From an uncultured Pedobacter sp. (lineage in GTDB: Bacteria; Bacteroidota; Bacteroidia; Sphingobacteriales; Sphingobacteriaceae): a DNA stretch of 8,114 nucleotides. Under the pieces are notes generated by a model. That model was given only the letters and a program-made list of their open reading frames with translations, made no database searches and was not told the DNA's origin. Numbering within the stretch: the first letter of the stretch is position 1; each line of letters starts with the position of its first letter. The DNA lies in assembly GCF_946479715.1 (NCBI RefSeq), contig NZ_CAMLHF010000226.1, forward strand, positions 1 to 8,114, given 5' to 3'. A program made the translations under genes and the position numbers. Positions 1-6,450 of the stretch are shown piece after piece.

Positions 1-3000
1 GAATATTTTGTTTTAAGCCAAAGGTTGGTTCCCAAAACATATAGTCTTACTTTGCCCAACCTTACTTTTGAAGTTACTGATGCAGGCAAAGTATAGCCTA
101 AAGAGGCTGCTTTAAGTCTGATGAAAGATCCATCTTCCAGATATCTGCTGTTCTGTTCGATGTTATAATTATTACCCACACTGGTAACCCGAGGTGTATT
201 GGTAATATCTCCTTCTTTTTGCCACCTGTTCAGTTGACTCTTTAAAATGGATCTGGATGCATCTCTTGTACCCCCACCTTCCAAAATGTACTTGTTAAAA
301 TTGAAGACTTTATTGCCATATTGGTAAGTAAACAAAACGTTCAGATCAAATCCTTTATAGCTGATATTATTAGAAAAACCACCAAAGAAATCAGGAATGA
401 GATTACCCATTAGCTGACGATCTGCCGTTGTCACAGTGGTTCCTGTGGTTCCATCGGCATGTTGAAATATAGCATCTCCTGTTGTAGGGTCAACATATAG
501 CTGTTTATACAACCAGAAACTTCCCAATGCAGCCCCTTCCTGAGTTCTTCTATATTCTCTGGCTTCAAAAGTGATAGGGCTAACCAGTTTCTCAGCACGA
601 TTTACATTTCTTGAAATGTTAAAATTTGCCGACCACTCAAAGTCCTTAGATTTTATAATTGTTCCGGTTATAGCCAGTTCAATTCCCTTATTACTTACTT
701 CACCGGCATTAGCTAATGTGCTTGAATACCCTGTTGACTGTGGCACAGGCAAATAAAGCAAAGCATCTGTGGTGTATTTGTAGTAAGCATCAAAATTCAG
801 AAACAACCTGTCCTTAAATAAACCCAGATCTATTCCCGCGTTGTAAGTAGTGGTTTTTTCCCATTTCAAATCCGGATTTTTTAATTGTGCGGGTGCTACA
901 CCAGGTTTAGGTCCGCTTGTCAGGTTATCAGGATACGCCGCCGAGCCAGACCATAAACCCAATGCGGCATAGTCGTTAATACCATTTTGATTTCCGGCAG
1001 AACCGGCACTTAGCCTAAGCTTGAATTCGGATATTGTTTCAGAATTTTGTAAAAAGGCCTCCTGTTTGATCCTCCATGAAGCGCCTATACCAGGAAAGAA
1101 TCCCCAGCGGTTATTGGCACCAAATTTAGAGGAACCATCAGCTCGGATTACACCTTCAAGAAAATATTTATTATCGAGACTGTAGTTCAGCCTACCAAAA
1201 AATGAAGCAAGTGTAGACTTCGATCTCCTCTGATCAGCTGTCCTCACGGAAGCAGCAGAGATTTGCTGAAAGAAATTATTTGGGAAACCCTGCCCTACTT
1301 CCTGAGCTACCTTAACATCGGTACTCTGAATACTATTTCCAATTAAAACAGTAATATTTTGTCTGGAATTAAGTGCCTTTACATAGGACAGCGTTTGTTC
1401 ATTCTGAATAATCGTGCTGGTAGTAAACACTTCTTTTCTATAGCCCAATGGATTGGGGCTACCACCAATAATTGTTTGATCGTTAAAGAACTCACGTTCA
1501 TTATAATTATCGTAATCTAACCCAATCGAAGATTTAAACTTAAGACCAGGTAAAATATTAACCTCTATGAACTGATTACCTATATACCGAATGCTTGTGG
1601 TTGAGATATTGGTAATATCGGTATTTACAAGATTATCAATATTTTCATAGATAGAACCTCTGGCTGGCGTTCCATCTGCGTTGTATAAAGGCAAGTAAGT
1701 CGGGTGGTGCAACGCAGCAAGCAAATGTCCGGCCTGCTGACCAGCACCGCCTCTAACTTGTTGTCTGAATGTTCTGTAAACGCCGTTACTTGAACTAAGG
1801 GTTACTTTATCATTCAACTTGCTATCAAGGTTCAATTTAAAACTGCCACGTTGGAAATCAGATGGTTTTAATATCCCTTCCTGATCGGTATAACCGGCAC
1901 CTATATTATAACGGATCTTCTCACTTCCACCTTGGATACTAAGGTCATAATTCTTAACCTGTGCAGTTCTGAAAACCCTGCTTAATCGATCATAAGTTTG
2001 CTGATCTTCTGGATTACCTCTTCCTGGAACACCGTTAATAACATCTGTAACTGGTCTGAACGGACGATTTTCATAGGTTTGATTTAGGCTTGGCTTGTCT
2101 TTACCGGAGTTTATCCATTGTTCATTAACAAGCATGGCATGCTCCGGACCAGTAGTGAGTTCCCATAATCTATCAGGATCAGCCTTTTGCCAGCCATGTG
2201 ATATTTCCAGATTATATTTTGTTTTGCCTAAAGAATATTCGCCCCTTTTTGTAGTTACCAAAATAACTCCATTGGCTCCACGAGAACCATAAATTGCAAT
2301 AGCACTCGCATCTTTCAATACTTCAATACTTTCAATATCCGCGGGATTTATATCTGCCAGAGGCGATGTTTTTTTTCCTCCAAGATCAAGAGTTGACAAA
2401 GAATTGTTATTCACAAATACACCATCAATAACATATAATGGTTCATTGCTTGCATTTATAGAAGCAGTGCCTCGCACTTGTACTTTTACTCCTTCTCCTG
2501 GGGAGCCAGAGTAAGTTCCGACCTGAACACCTGCCGCCCTGCCTTGTAATTGGGCATCAAAACTGGCTACAGGAATCTGCTTGGTTTCGGCAGCATTTAC
2601 CTTAACAATAGCGCCTACAACACTTCTACGCGTTTGGGCGCCATATCCAACAACAACTACATCATTAAGTTGACTTGCACTTTCTTTTAGCTCTACCAAA
2701 ATTGGGCTTCCGTTAGCTACAAGCTCCTTTTTTTCGTAACCTACATAAGTAATTTCTAAGGTGTAAGGAAATTTCTGGCCCGTAACAAAATCGAACTTTC
2801 CATTCTTGTCTGTCTGGACAACATGTGTAGTACCGGTAATGTGAATGCTAACCCCTGGGATTCCAAGCTTTGATACTGCGTCAATAATTTGACCTTTTAG
2901 GGTAGAATTAATAAGTGGTTGAGTTTGGGAAAAGGAAATGAGCGGCAATAAGACAATTGCCATGATACTGCTCTTCAATAGCAGTGTCTTTTTTAACAAG

Positions 3001-3044
3001 GAATAAGCATTATACAAATGCTTACCCTTTTTAAAATTTTGCAT
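1..3044 (-). CDS. SusC/RagA-family TonB-dependent outer-membrane receptor (C-terminus cut by window edge)
   Basis: By family, this outer-membrane beta-barrel imports oligosaccharides or other large ligands with a SusD-type lipoprotein, powered by TonB. The reading frame is open from ATG at 3044 to the window edge, giving 1014 residues. A basic N-terminus and hydrophobic stretch (about 25-38, ending ISFSQ) form the signal peptide. A carboxypeptidase-D-regulatory-like beta-sandwich follows (about 48-120), then the SusC hallmark DVVVVGYG (128-135), which includes the TonB box. The plug (about 137-265) contains LQGRAAGVQV, YVIDGV and EVLKDASAIAIYGSRGANG. The barrel fills the rest; the last visible residues, VRLYVLGTNLWLKTKY, match a region usually some 50 residues before the end. 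There is no N-terminal STN domain, so coupling to an anti-sigma factor is unlikely. No frameshift was seen. The ligand cannot be deduced; the divergent GH43 gene suggests a plant or hemicellulosic glycan. A susD gene is expected beyond position 1. Confidence 0.95.
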   Translation of the reverse strand, partial: MQNFKKGKHLYNAYSLLKKTLLLKSSIMAIVLLPLISFSQTQPLINSTLKGQIIDAVSKLGIPGVSIHITGTTHVVQTDKNGKFDFVTGQKFPYTLEITYVGYEKKELVANGSPILVELKESASQLNDVVVVGYGAQTRRSVVGAIVKVNAAETKQIPVASFDAQLQGRAAGVQVGTYSGSPGEGVKVQVRGTASINASNEPLYVIDGVFVNNNSLSTLDLGGKKTSPLADINPADIESIEVLKDASAIAIYGSRGANGVILVTTKRGEYSLGKTKYNLEISHGWQKADPDRLWELTTGPEHAMLVNEQWINSGKDKPSLNQTYENRPFRPVTDVINGVPGRGNPEDQQTYDRLSRVFRTAQVKNYDLSIQGGSEKIRYNIGAGYTDQEGILKPSDFQRGSFKLNLDSKLNDKVTLSSSNGVYRTFRQQVRGGAGQQAGHLLAALHHPTYLPLYNADGTPARGSIYENIDNLVNTDITNISTTSIRYIGNQFIEVNILPGLKFKSSIGLDYDNYNEREFFNDQTIIGGSPNPLGYRKEVFTTSTIIQNEQTLSYVKALNSRQNITVLIGNSIQSTDVKVAQEVGQGFPNNFFQQISAASVRTADQRRSKSTLASFFGRLNYSLDNKYFLEGVIRADGSSKFGANNRWGFFPGIGASWRIKQEAFLQNSETISEFKLRLSAGSAGNQNGINDYAALGLWSGSAAYPDNLTSGPKPGVAPAQLKNPDLKWEKTTTYNAGIDLGLFKDRLFLNFDAYYKYTTDALLYLPVPQSTGYSSTLANAGEVSNKGIELAITGTIIKSKDFEWSANFNISRNVNRAEKLVSPITFEAREYRRTQEGAALGSFWLYKQLYVDPTTGDAIFQHADGTTGTTVTTADRQLMGNLIPDFFGGFSNNISYKGFDLNVLFTYQYGNKVFNFNKYILEGGGTRDASRSILKSQLNRWQKEGDITNTPRVTSVGNNYNIEQNSRYLEDGSFIRLKAASLGYTLPASVTSKVRLGKVRLYVLGTNLWLKTKY

Positions 3045-3093
3045 AACTTTAAAAAGTTTTAATTAATTAAATTCTATTGGTTGAAACGAGTTG

Positions 3094-3130
3094 GCATTTC
3101 AGTAAGTGATTGGCGTTGCGTACTGAATGC
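3094..3130 (-). promoter_or_regulatory. Second leader hairpin, with a competing upstream partner
   Basis: GCATTTCAGTA (3094-3104) and TACTGAATGC (3121-3130) form a 10-bp stem with one bulged base and a 16-nt loop. The arm 3094-3101 is also perfectly complementary (8 bp) to the RNA made from 3180-3187, at the uORF stop codon. Two mutually exclusive foldings are therefore possible. Function is inferred only. Confidence 0.4.
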
Positions 3131-3134
3131 TTTG

Positions 3135-3164
3135 ATAAAGGCAGGATTCTAATCCTGTCTTTAT
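3135..3164 (-). promoter_or_regulatory. Stable leader hairpin between the uORF and the receptor start
   Basis: The arms 3135-3148 and 3151-3164 form a 14-bp inverted repeat (core CAGGATT/AATCCTG). It has a single A.C mismatch in the minus-strand RNA and a G.U in the plus-strand RNA. It begins about 22 nt downstream of the uORF stop codon. No U-run follows on the minus strand, so it is not a classical intrinsic terminator. It may act as an attenuator, an RNA-processing site or a structural element. Confidence 0.55.
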
Positions 3165-3186
3165 TATTACTTTATAGCTTGAAATG

Positions 3187-3282
3187 CTATTGCATGGAAC
3201 AGCAACAACAGTGAGAAGAAGATCTCAATCGATTTAGACTGCAGAGCGCAATTTCTTTTTTTAAGTGTAAAATTCTTTTCAT
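3187..3282 (-). CDS. Putative Cys-rich leader peptide (uORF) of the SusC-like transcript
   Basis: This 31-codon ORF lies inside the long 5' leader of the receptor gene. It starts at ATG 3282-3280 and stops at TAG 3189-3187. The peptide begins MKRILHLKKE and ends SSSHCCCCSMQ, with a fifth Cys at residue 14 and many basic residues. The four consecutive Cys codons are TGT TGT TGC TGT at 3210-3199. Support: its start is about 23 nt downstream of the predicted transcription start, its upstream sequence (AAACAAAACCAAACA) is A-rich as usual for Bacteroidota initiation, and strong hairpins follow the stop. I infer a cis-acting leader peptide whose translation, possibly sensitive to cysteine supply or to a thiol-binding metal, tunes receptor expression. 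Cys-rich uORFs ahead of TonB-dependent receptor genes are known in other bacteria (I recall CruR of Bordetella, copper-responsive). A chance ORF is the alternative. Confidence 0.6.
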   Translation of the reverse strand: MKRILHLKKEIALCSLNRLRSSSHCCCCSMQ

Positions 3283-3312
3283 TGTTTGGTTTTGTTTCTT
3301 GTCAATTCAAGG

Positions 3313-3343
3313 CAAATGTAATTGCATTTTTGTTAAAAACAAA
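3313..3343 (-). promoter_or_regulatory. Bacteroidota-type promoter for the SusC-like gene and its leader ORF
   Basis: On the minus strand, TTTG (3343-3340) is followed after exactly 19 bases by TACATTTG (3320-3313). This matches the Bacteroidota primary sigma factor consensus (-33 TTTG, -7 TAnnTTTG) in both elements and in spacing. Transcription should start near 3306, giving a leader of about 260 nt before the receptor ATG. Confidence 0.75.
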
Positions 3344-3446
3344 TAAAATCTATGGATTTAATAGAGTATTAGTGAAAAAAGATATAAAACGATACCTTAG
3401 GCTTTAATTAAGTTTAAACAAATTATACTATCCAAACGCATTAAAA

Positions 3447-4424
3447 ATGAAGAAGTATCAACTTTTGCTCTGCCTTTCGTTCATAGCACTTTCCTTATCA
3501 GCACAAAAAAAATCAAAAGAGACTTCTGGAAATCCAATATTTCCAGGTTGGTATGCAGATCCTGAAGGAGCTATATTCGGTAAAGAATATTGGATTTACC
3601 CAACCTATTCTGCCAAATATGAAGAACAGACATTTATGGACGCCTATAGTTCAAAAGATCTTGTTACCTGGAAAAAACATCCGCACATTATTGATACAAG
3701 TAATGTTAAATGGGCAAAAAAAGCTGTATGGGCACCATCAATAATTAAAAAAGGAAATAAATACTATCTCTTTTTTGGTGCTAATGACATTCAAAATGAT
3801 AATGAATTAGGTGGCATAGGCGTTGCCGTTTCAAATAAGCCGAACGGCCCATTTAAAGATCTTATCGGCAAACCCCTGATCGATAAATTTCATAATGGTG
3901 CACAGCCAATTGATCAATATGTCTTTAAAGATAAAGACGGACAATACTATCTATTTTATGGTGGCTGGTCTCATTGCAACGTTGTAAAATTAAGTGATGA
4001 TTTTAAAAGCATTGTGCCATTCCCAGATGGAACAACTTATAAAGAGGTAACACCTAAGGGATATGTTGAAGGACCTTTTATGTTTATCAAAGATGGAAAA
4101 TACTACTTCATGTGGTCGGAAGGCGGATGGACTGGTCCAGATTATTCAGTAGCTTACGCCATAGCAGATTCACCTCTTGGTCCGTTTAAACGTATAGATA
4201 AGATATTAAAACAAGATCCATCTATCGCTACAGGTGCGGGTCATCATTCAATAATCAAGAATCCAAAAACTGGCGATTATTACATTATATACCATCGTCG
4301 TCCATTAGGAGAAACGAATGGTAATCATAGAGTTACCTGCATAGACAAAATGGAATTCGATGAAAATGGATTGATCAAACCTATTAAAATCACTTTCGAA
4401 GGCGTAAGTGCTAATCCCCTATAG
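3447..4424 (+). CDS. Exported glycoside hydrolase family 43 protein
   Basis: GH43 enzymes are inverting glycosidases with a five-bladed beta-propeller; known activities include arabinofuranosidase, beta-xylosidase, arabinanase and galactanase. The 325-residue product has a type I signal peptide (about 1-19, ending LSLSAQ; Cys9 lies inside the hydrophobic core, so it is not a lipobox). The rest is essentially one catalytic domain. The catalytic triad is visible: general base D38 in WYADPEGA, pKa-modulating D156 in QPIDQYVF, and general acid E208 in YVEGPFMF. GAGHHS (263-268) is at the usual place of the conserved His near the active-site centre, and YIIYHRRP (279-286) belongs to the last blade. 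No carbohydrate-binding module is present. It should act in the periplasm or outside the cell on side chains or ends of plant-type glycans. It is divergent from the SusC-like receptor, consistent with one utilisation locus. Subfamily and exact substrate cannot be assigned. Its 3' end overlaps the hxlR-type gene by 14 bp. Confidence 0.93.
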   Translation: MKKYQLLLCLSFIALSLSAQKKSKETSGNPIFPGWYADPEGAIFGKEYWIYPTYSAKYEEQTFMDAYSSKDLVTWKKHPHIIDTSNVKWAKKAVWAPSIIKKGNKYYLFFGANDIQNDNELGGIGVAVSNKPNGPFKDLIGKPLIDKFHNGAQPIDQYVFKDKDGQYYLFYGGWSHCNVVKLSDDFKSIVPFPDGTTYKEVTPKGYVEGPFMFIKDGKYYFMWSEGGWTGPDYSVAYAIADSPLGPFKRIDKILKQDPSIATGAGHHSIIKNPKTGDYYIIYHRRPLGETNGNHRVTCIDKMEFDENGLIKPIKITFEGVSANPL

Positions 4425-4767
4425 GACGGTTAGCATCACCCCAGTCGGACAATAATCGGAGAACTGGCTCAAGCCTCAATCCTAATTCTGTAAGCTTATA
4501 CTCTACCCTGGGCGGAACCTCAGGGTAGATCATTCTACTTACCAAACCATCATTTTCCAGTTCTCTAAGCTGTAAAATCAATATCCGCTCGGAAATATTA
4601 GGCATTGATTTACGAAGTTTACTGTACCTTAAGCTTCCATAATTTAACAGGCGCCACAATATAGTGGGCTTCCATCGGCCGCCAATTAAATCTAAAGTAT
4701 AGGCCATACCACAACTAGCATTTATCTGTACCTCGTTTTCGAGGTTCGTAGAACTTTCTTTTCTCAT
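4411..4767 (-). CDS. HxlR-family winged-helix transcriptional regulator
   Basis: This 118-residue DNA-binding protein has the usual length and single-domain form of HxlR/YodB regulators, which bind as dimers and often respond to quinones, aldehydes or disulfide stress through an N-terminal cysteine. The family signature is clear: Cys19 followed by YTLDLIGGRWKPTILWRL (23-40), then the recognition region (LRYSKLRKSMPNISERIL, 46-63) and the wing (YPEVPPRVEYKLTELG, 81-96). Cys19 is the only cysteine, so redox sensing would need intersubunit disulfide formation or S-thiolation. The gene is divergent from the SDR gene with 110 bp between them, the classic arrangement in which the regulator controls its neighbour and itself. 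The stop codon lies inside the GH43 reading frame. Whether it represses or activates is not visible. Confidence 0.93.
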   Translation of the reverse strand: MRKESSTNLENEVQINASCGMAYTLDLIGGRWKPTILWRLLNYGSLRYSKLRKSMPNISERILILQLRELENDGLVSRMIYPEVPPRVEYKLTELGLRLEPVLRLLSDWGDANRPIGD

Positions 4768-4783
4768 TACTTACATTTATGTT

Positions 4784-4825
4784 AGTACTATACAATTTTA
4801 TCAGTACATACAATTGTAAAAGTAC
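4784..4825. promoter_or_regulatory. Candidate HxlR operator: three AGTAC repeats
   Basis: AGTAC occurs at 4784-4788, 4803-4807 and 4821-4825, spaced 19 and 18 bp, nearly two helical turns. The first two continue similarly (AGTACTATACAATT and AGTACATACAATTG). The second contains a perfect 10-bp palindrome TACAATTGTA (4809-4818), located where the -35 region of the SDR promoter would lie. The position between the divergent genes suggests binding by the HxlR-type regulator; this is inference. Confidence 0.5.
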
Positions 4826-4832
4826 AAATATA
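4825..4832 (-). promoter_or_regulatory. -7 element for the HxlR-type gene
   Basis: The minus strand reads TATATTTG, a perfect TAnnTTTG, about 57 bp before the regulator's ATG. It overlaps the opposing SDR -7 element by two bases, so the two promoters probably cannot be occupied at once. The candidate operator repeats lie under and just downstream of it, consistent with autoregulation. No good -33 element is seen. Confidence 0.5.
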
Positions 4833-4838
4833 CCTTTG
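4831..4838 (+). promoter_or_regulatory. -7 element for the SDR gene
   Basis: TACCTTTG fits the Bacteroidota -7 consensus TAnnTTTG exactly, about 40 bp before the SDR ATG. No -33 TTG is found at 19-21 bp spacing; the operator-like palindrome lies there instead, which fits a weak or regulated promoter. Confidence 0.6.
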
Positions 4839-4877
4839 CAATAAGTATTTAAACTAATATTTATTACAGAAACAGAT

Positions 4878-5618
4878 ATGGAACATTTGAAAAACAAAGT
4901 AGCAGTAGTAACCGGCGGAAGTCGTGGTATAGGAGCTGCGATTGTAAAAAGACTTGCAAAAGAAGGTGCAACTGTCGCTTTCACGTATGTAAATGGGAAA
5001 GAAAAAGCAGATGCATTAGTTAATGAGCTAACGGTAATAGGTTCAAAAGTTTTGGCAATTAAAGCAGATAACGCTATTGAAGGAGAAATTACGGCCGCAA
5101 TACAAAAGACCATTACAACTTTCGGAAAACTAGACATACTGGTTAATAGCGCCGGAGTTTACATTGGAAAACCATTTGAAGAACATACCCTGGCTGATTA
5201 TGATATCACTATGGCAGTAAACGTAAAAGCTGTAGTGGAGGCGTGCCTAATTGCTGCGAAAAAGATGGAAAACGCGGGCAGGATCATAACCATAGGAAGT
5301 AATATGGCCGATAAAGTGCCTGCTGCTCAGGGCACATTATATGCGATGAGCAAATCTGCTCTAAGCGGACTAACAAAAGGCTTGTCGCGTGACCTGGGAT
5401 CTAGAGAAATTACTGTTAATTTGGTACAACCGGGTCCTATAAATACAGACATGAACCCTGAGACCTCAGAACATGCAGATTTTCAGCGAAGCTTAATGGC
5501 AATAAAAAAATATGGCCGACCAGAACATATAGCTGATGTGGTGGCATATTTAGCAAACCCTAACAGTGGCTACACCACAGGCTCAATAATTACAATTGAT
5601 GCTGGAACTACCAGCTAA
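4878..5618 (+). CDS. Short-chain dehydrogenase/reductase (SDR, FabG/BdcA-like)
   Basis: This is a cytoplasmic NAD(P)(H)-dependent oxidoreductase of the classical SDR family, 246 residues, the normal length. Features in order: Rossmann motif TGGSRGIG (12-19), whose Arg17 suggests NADPH preference; the NAG-type motif as NSAG (90-93); Asn115; catalytic Ser141; catalytic Tyr155 and Lys159 in YAMSK; the cofactor loop PGPINTDM (185-192); and the C-terminal strand ending ITIDAG (238-243). The segment VQPGPINTDMNP followed by MAIKKYGRPEHIADVVAYLA resembles E. coli BdcA-type SDRs more than housekeeping FabG. It also lies away from fatty-acid synthesis genes, so a role in reducing carbonyl or quinone compounds is more likely. 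Divergence from the HxlR-type regulator suggests induction by an electrophile or oxidant. The substrate is unknown. Confidence 0.93.
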   Translation: MEHLKNKVAVVTGGSRGIGAAIVKRLAKEGATVAFTYVNGKEKADALVNELTVIGSKVLAIKADNAIEGEITAAIQKTITTFGKLDILVNSAGVYIGKPFEEHTLADYDITMAVNVKAVVEACLIAAKKMENAGRIITIGSNMADKVPAAQGTLYAMSKSALSGLTKGLSRDLGSREITVNLVQPGPINTDMNPETSEHADFQRSLMAIKKYGRPEHIADVVAYLANPNSGYTTGSIITIDAGTTS

Positions 5619-5626
5619 TTGCTAGC

Positions 5627-5666
5627 ATACAGCGCAACCATTTTAGTTTGCGCTGTATTCTTGTTA
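5627..5666. terminator. Hairpin terminator between convergent SDR and methionine aminopeptidase genes
   Basis: ATACAGCGCAA (5627-5637) pairs perfectly with TTGCGCTGTAT (5648-5658) around a 10-nt loop. It starts 9 nt after the SDR stop. In the plus direction it is followed by a modest T-rich tail (TATTCTTGTTATT), so it should chiefly terminate the SDR transcript. In the minus direction it starts right after the aminopeptidase stop but lacks a U-run. Confidence 0.75.
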
Positions 5667-6428
5667 TTCCCAAATGTCATTTACGGCAGTAAGGATAACC
5701 GGTTTGCCATCTGTAACCATTATAGTATGTTCATGTTGCGCCACATAGCCACCCTTGTTACCAACCAATGTCCATCCATCCTTTTCCTGATCAGCATAAG
5801 TTGAAGCGGTGGCAATAAATGTTTCAATAGCTACAATGGAATTCTTTCTGAAGCGCGTAGTATTAAATCTATCATAGCAGTTTAAGATCTCATGCGGTTC
5901 TTCGTGTAAACTTCTGCCTACTCCATGTCCGGCAAGGTTTTTTATCACCTTATATCCAGATTTACGGGCTTCTGTTTCAATCAATCTACCGATATCTGAA
6001 ATCTTTACACCACCTTTTATCTGATCTATAGCTTTACGTAATATTTGTTTTGAGGCATCTACAAGTGGCTGAAGCTCATTTATATCTTCTCCTAAAATAA
6101 ATGAACCACCATTATCAGCCCAAAAACCATTTAACTCAGCAGATACATCAATATTAATAATGTCGCCTTCTTTAAAAACTTTATTTTCCGTAGGGATACC
6201 ATGAGCAATCTCATTATTCACGCTTATGCAAGTCCATCCAGGAAAATCATAAGTCAGCTTAGGTGCGGATTTTGCACCTAGGGCACTTAAAATTGCTCCT
6301 CCAAAATCATCCAATTCTTTAGCTGTCATACCTGGAGCAGCATGTTCCCTCATTTGTTTAAGGGTTTCTGCTACCGCATTACTGATCTCCTGCATTCCTG
6401 AAAGTTCTTCGTCTGATGTAATTGACAT
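5664..6428 (-). CDS. map: Type I methionine aminopeptidase
   Basis: A cytoplasmic metalloenzyme that removes the initiator methionine from new proteins (pita-bread fold, two divalent metals). All expected residues are present in the 254-residue product: metal ligands D94 and D105 (11 apart, as in E. coli D97/D108), H168 in GHGVG, E202 in AIETF and E233 in QHEHT. Substrate-contacting H76 (AHGIP) and H175 (SLHEEPH) are also present, as is W218. The position of the E. coli pocket Cys70 is Ala75. There is no N-terminal zinc-finger or SH3-binding extension, so it is the short bacterial form. It stands alone, not in a ribosomal-protein operon, and may be a second MetAP of the cell. It converges with the SDR gene, sharing a hairpin. 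ATG 6428 is chosen because it begins the MetAP-aligned N-terminus and a promoter element lies just upstream. Confidence 0.95.
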   Translation of the reverse strand: MSITSDEELSGMQEISNAVAETLKQMREHAAPGMTAKELDDFGGAILSALGAKSAPKLTYDFPGWTCISVNNEIAHGIPTENKVFKEGDIINIDVSAELNGFWADNGGSFILGEDINELQPLVDASKQILRKAIDQIKGGVKISDIGRLIETEARKSGYKVIKNLAGHGVGRSLHEEPHEILNCYDRFNTTRFRKNSIVAIETFIATASTYADQEKDGWTLVGNKGGYVAQHEHTIMVTDGKPVILTAVNDIWE

Positions 6429-6442
6429 GGTCTTTTTTTATA

Positions 6443-6450
6443 CAAAGATA
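6443..6450 (-). promoter_or_regulatory. -7 element for the methionine aminopeptidase gene
   Basis: The minus strand reads TATCTTTG, a perfect TAnnTTTG, only 14 bp before the ATG at 6428. Transcription would start about 8 nt before the start codon, making the message almost leaderless. No convincing -33 TTG is present at 19-21 bp. Confidence 0.55.

Larger units (their letters stand above)
3045..3446. other. 402-bp intergenic region between divergent SusC-like and GH43 genes
   Basis: Most of this gap is the receptor's long leader: promoter, Cys-rich uORF and two hairpins, each listed separately. A small A/T palindrome (3045-3058, AACTTT/AAAGTT) directly precedes the receptor ATG and could pair near the initiation site. 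On the GH43 side (3344-3446) I found no complete promoter: the best -7 candidate is TAAGTTTA at 3409-3416, one base off consensus and without a -33 TTG at proper spacing. Confidence 0.6.

Noticed and set aside
571..756. Short plus-strand ORF, 61 codons
   Set aside because: Lies antisense inside the SusC-like gene, whose frame encodes clear barrel sequence here; no domain or signal of its own.
2095..2292. Short plus-strand ORF, 65 codons
   Set aside because: Antisense to the receptor segment just after the plug; shadow of the real gene.
3135..3164. Leader hairpin as an intrinsic terminator
   Set aside because: No U-run follows the stem on the minus strand, and in the plus direction no gene precedes it to be terminated.
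3409..3416. TAAGTTTA as GH43 promoter -7 element
   Set aside because: One mismatch to TAnnTTTG and no TTG 19-21 bp upstream; too weak to call as a feature.
3553..3744. Plus-strand ORF in another frame of the GH43 gene
   Set aside because: The GH43 frame carries the catalytic motifs; this is an out-of-frame shadow.
4715..5137. Minus-strand ORF of 140 codons across the regulator/SDR spacer
   Set aside because: Overlaps the SDR coding sequence antisense, including its Rossmann motif, and the regulator start; no recognisable family.
5619..5804. Plus-strand ORF starting with TTG after the SDR stop
   Set aside because: Spans the terminator hairpin and is antisense to the methionine aminopeptidase C-terminus.
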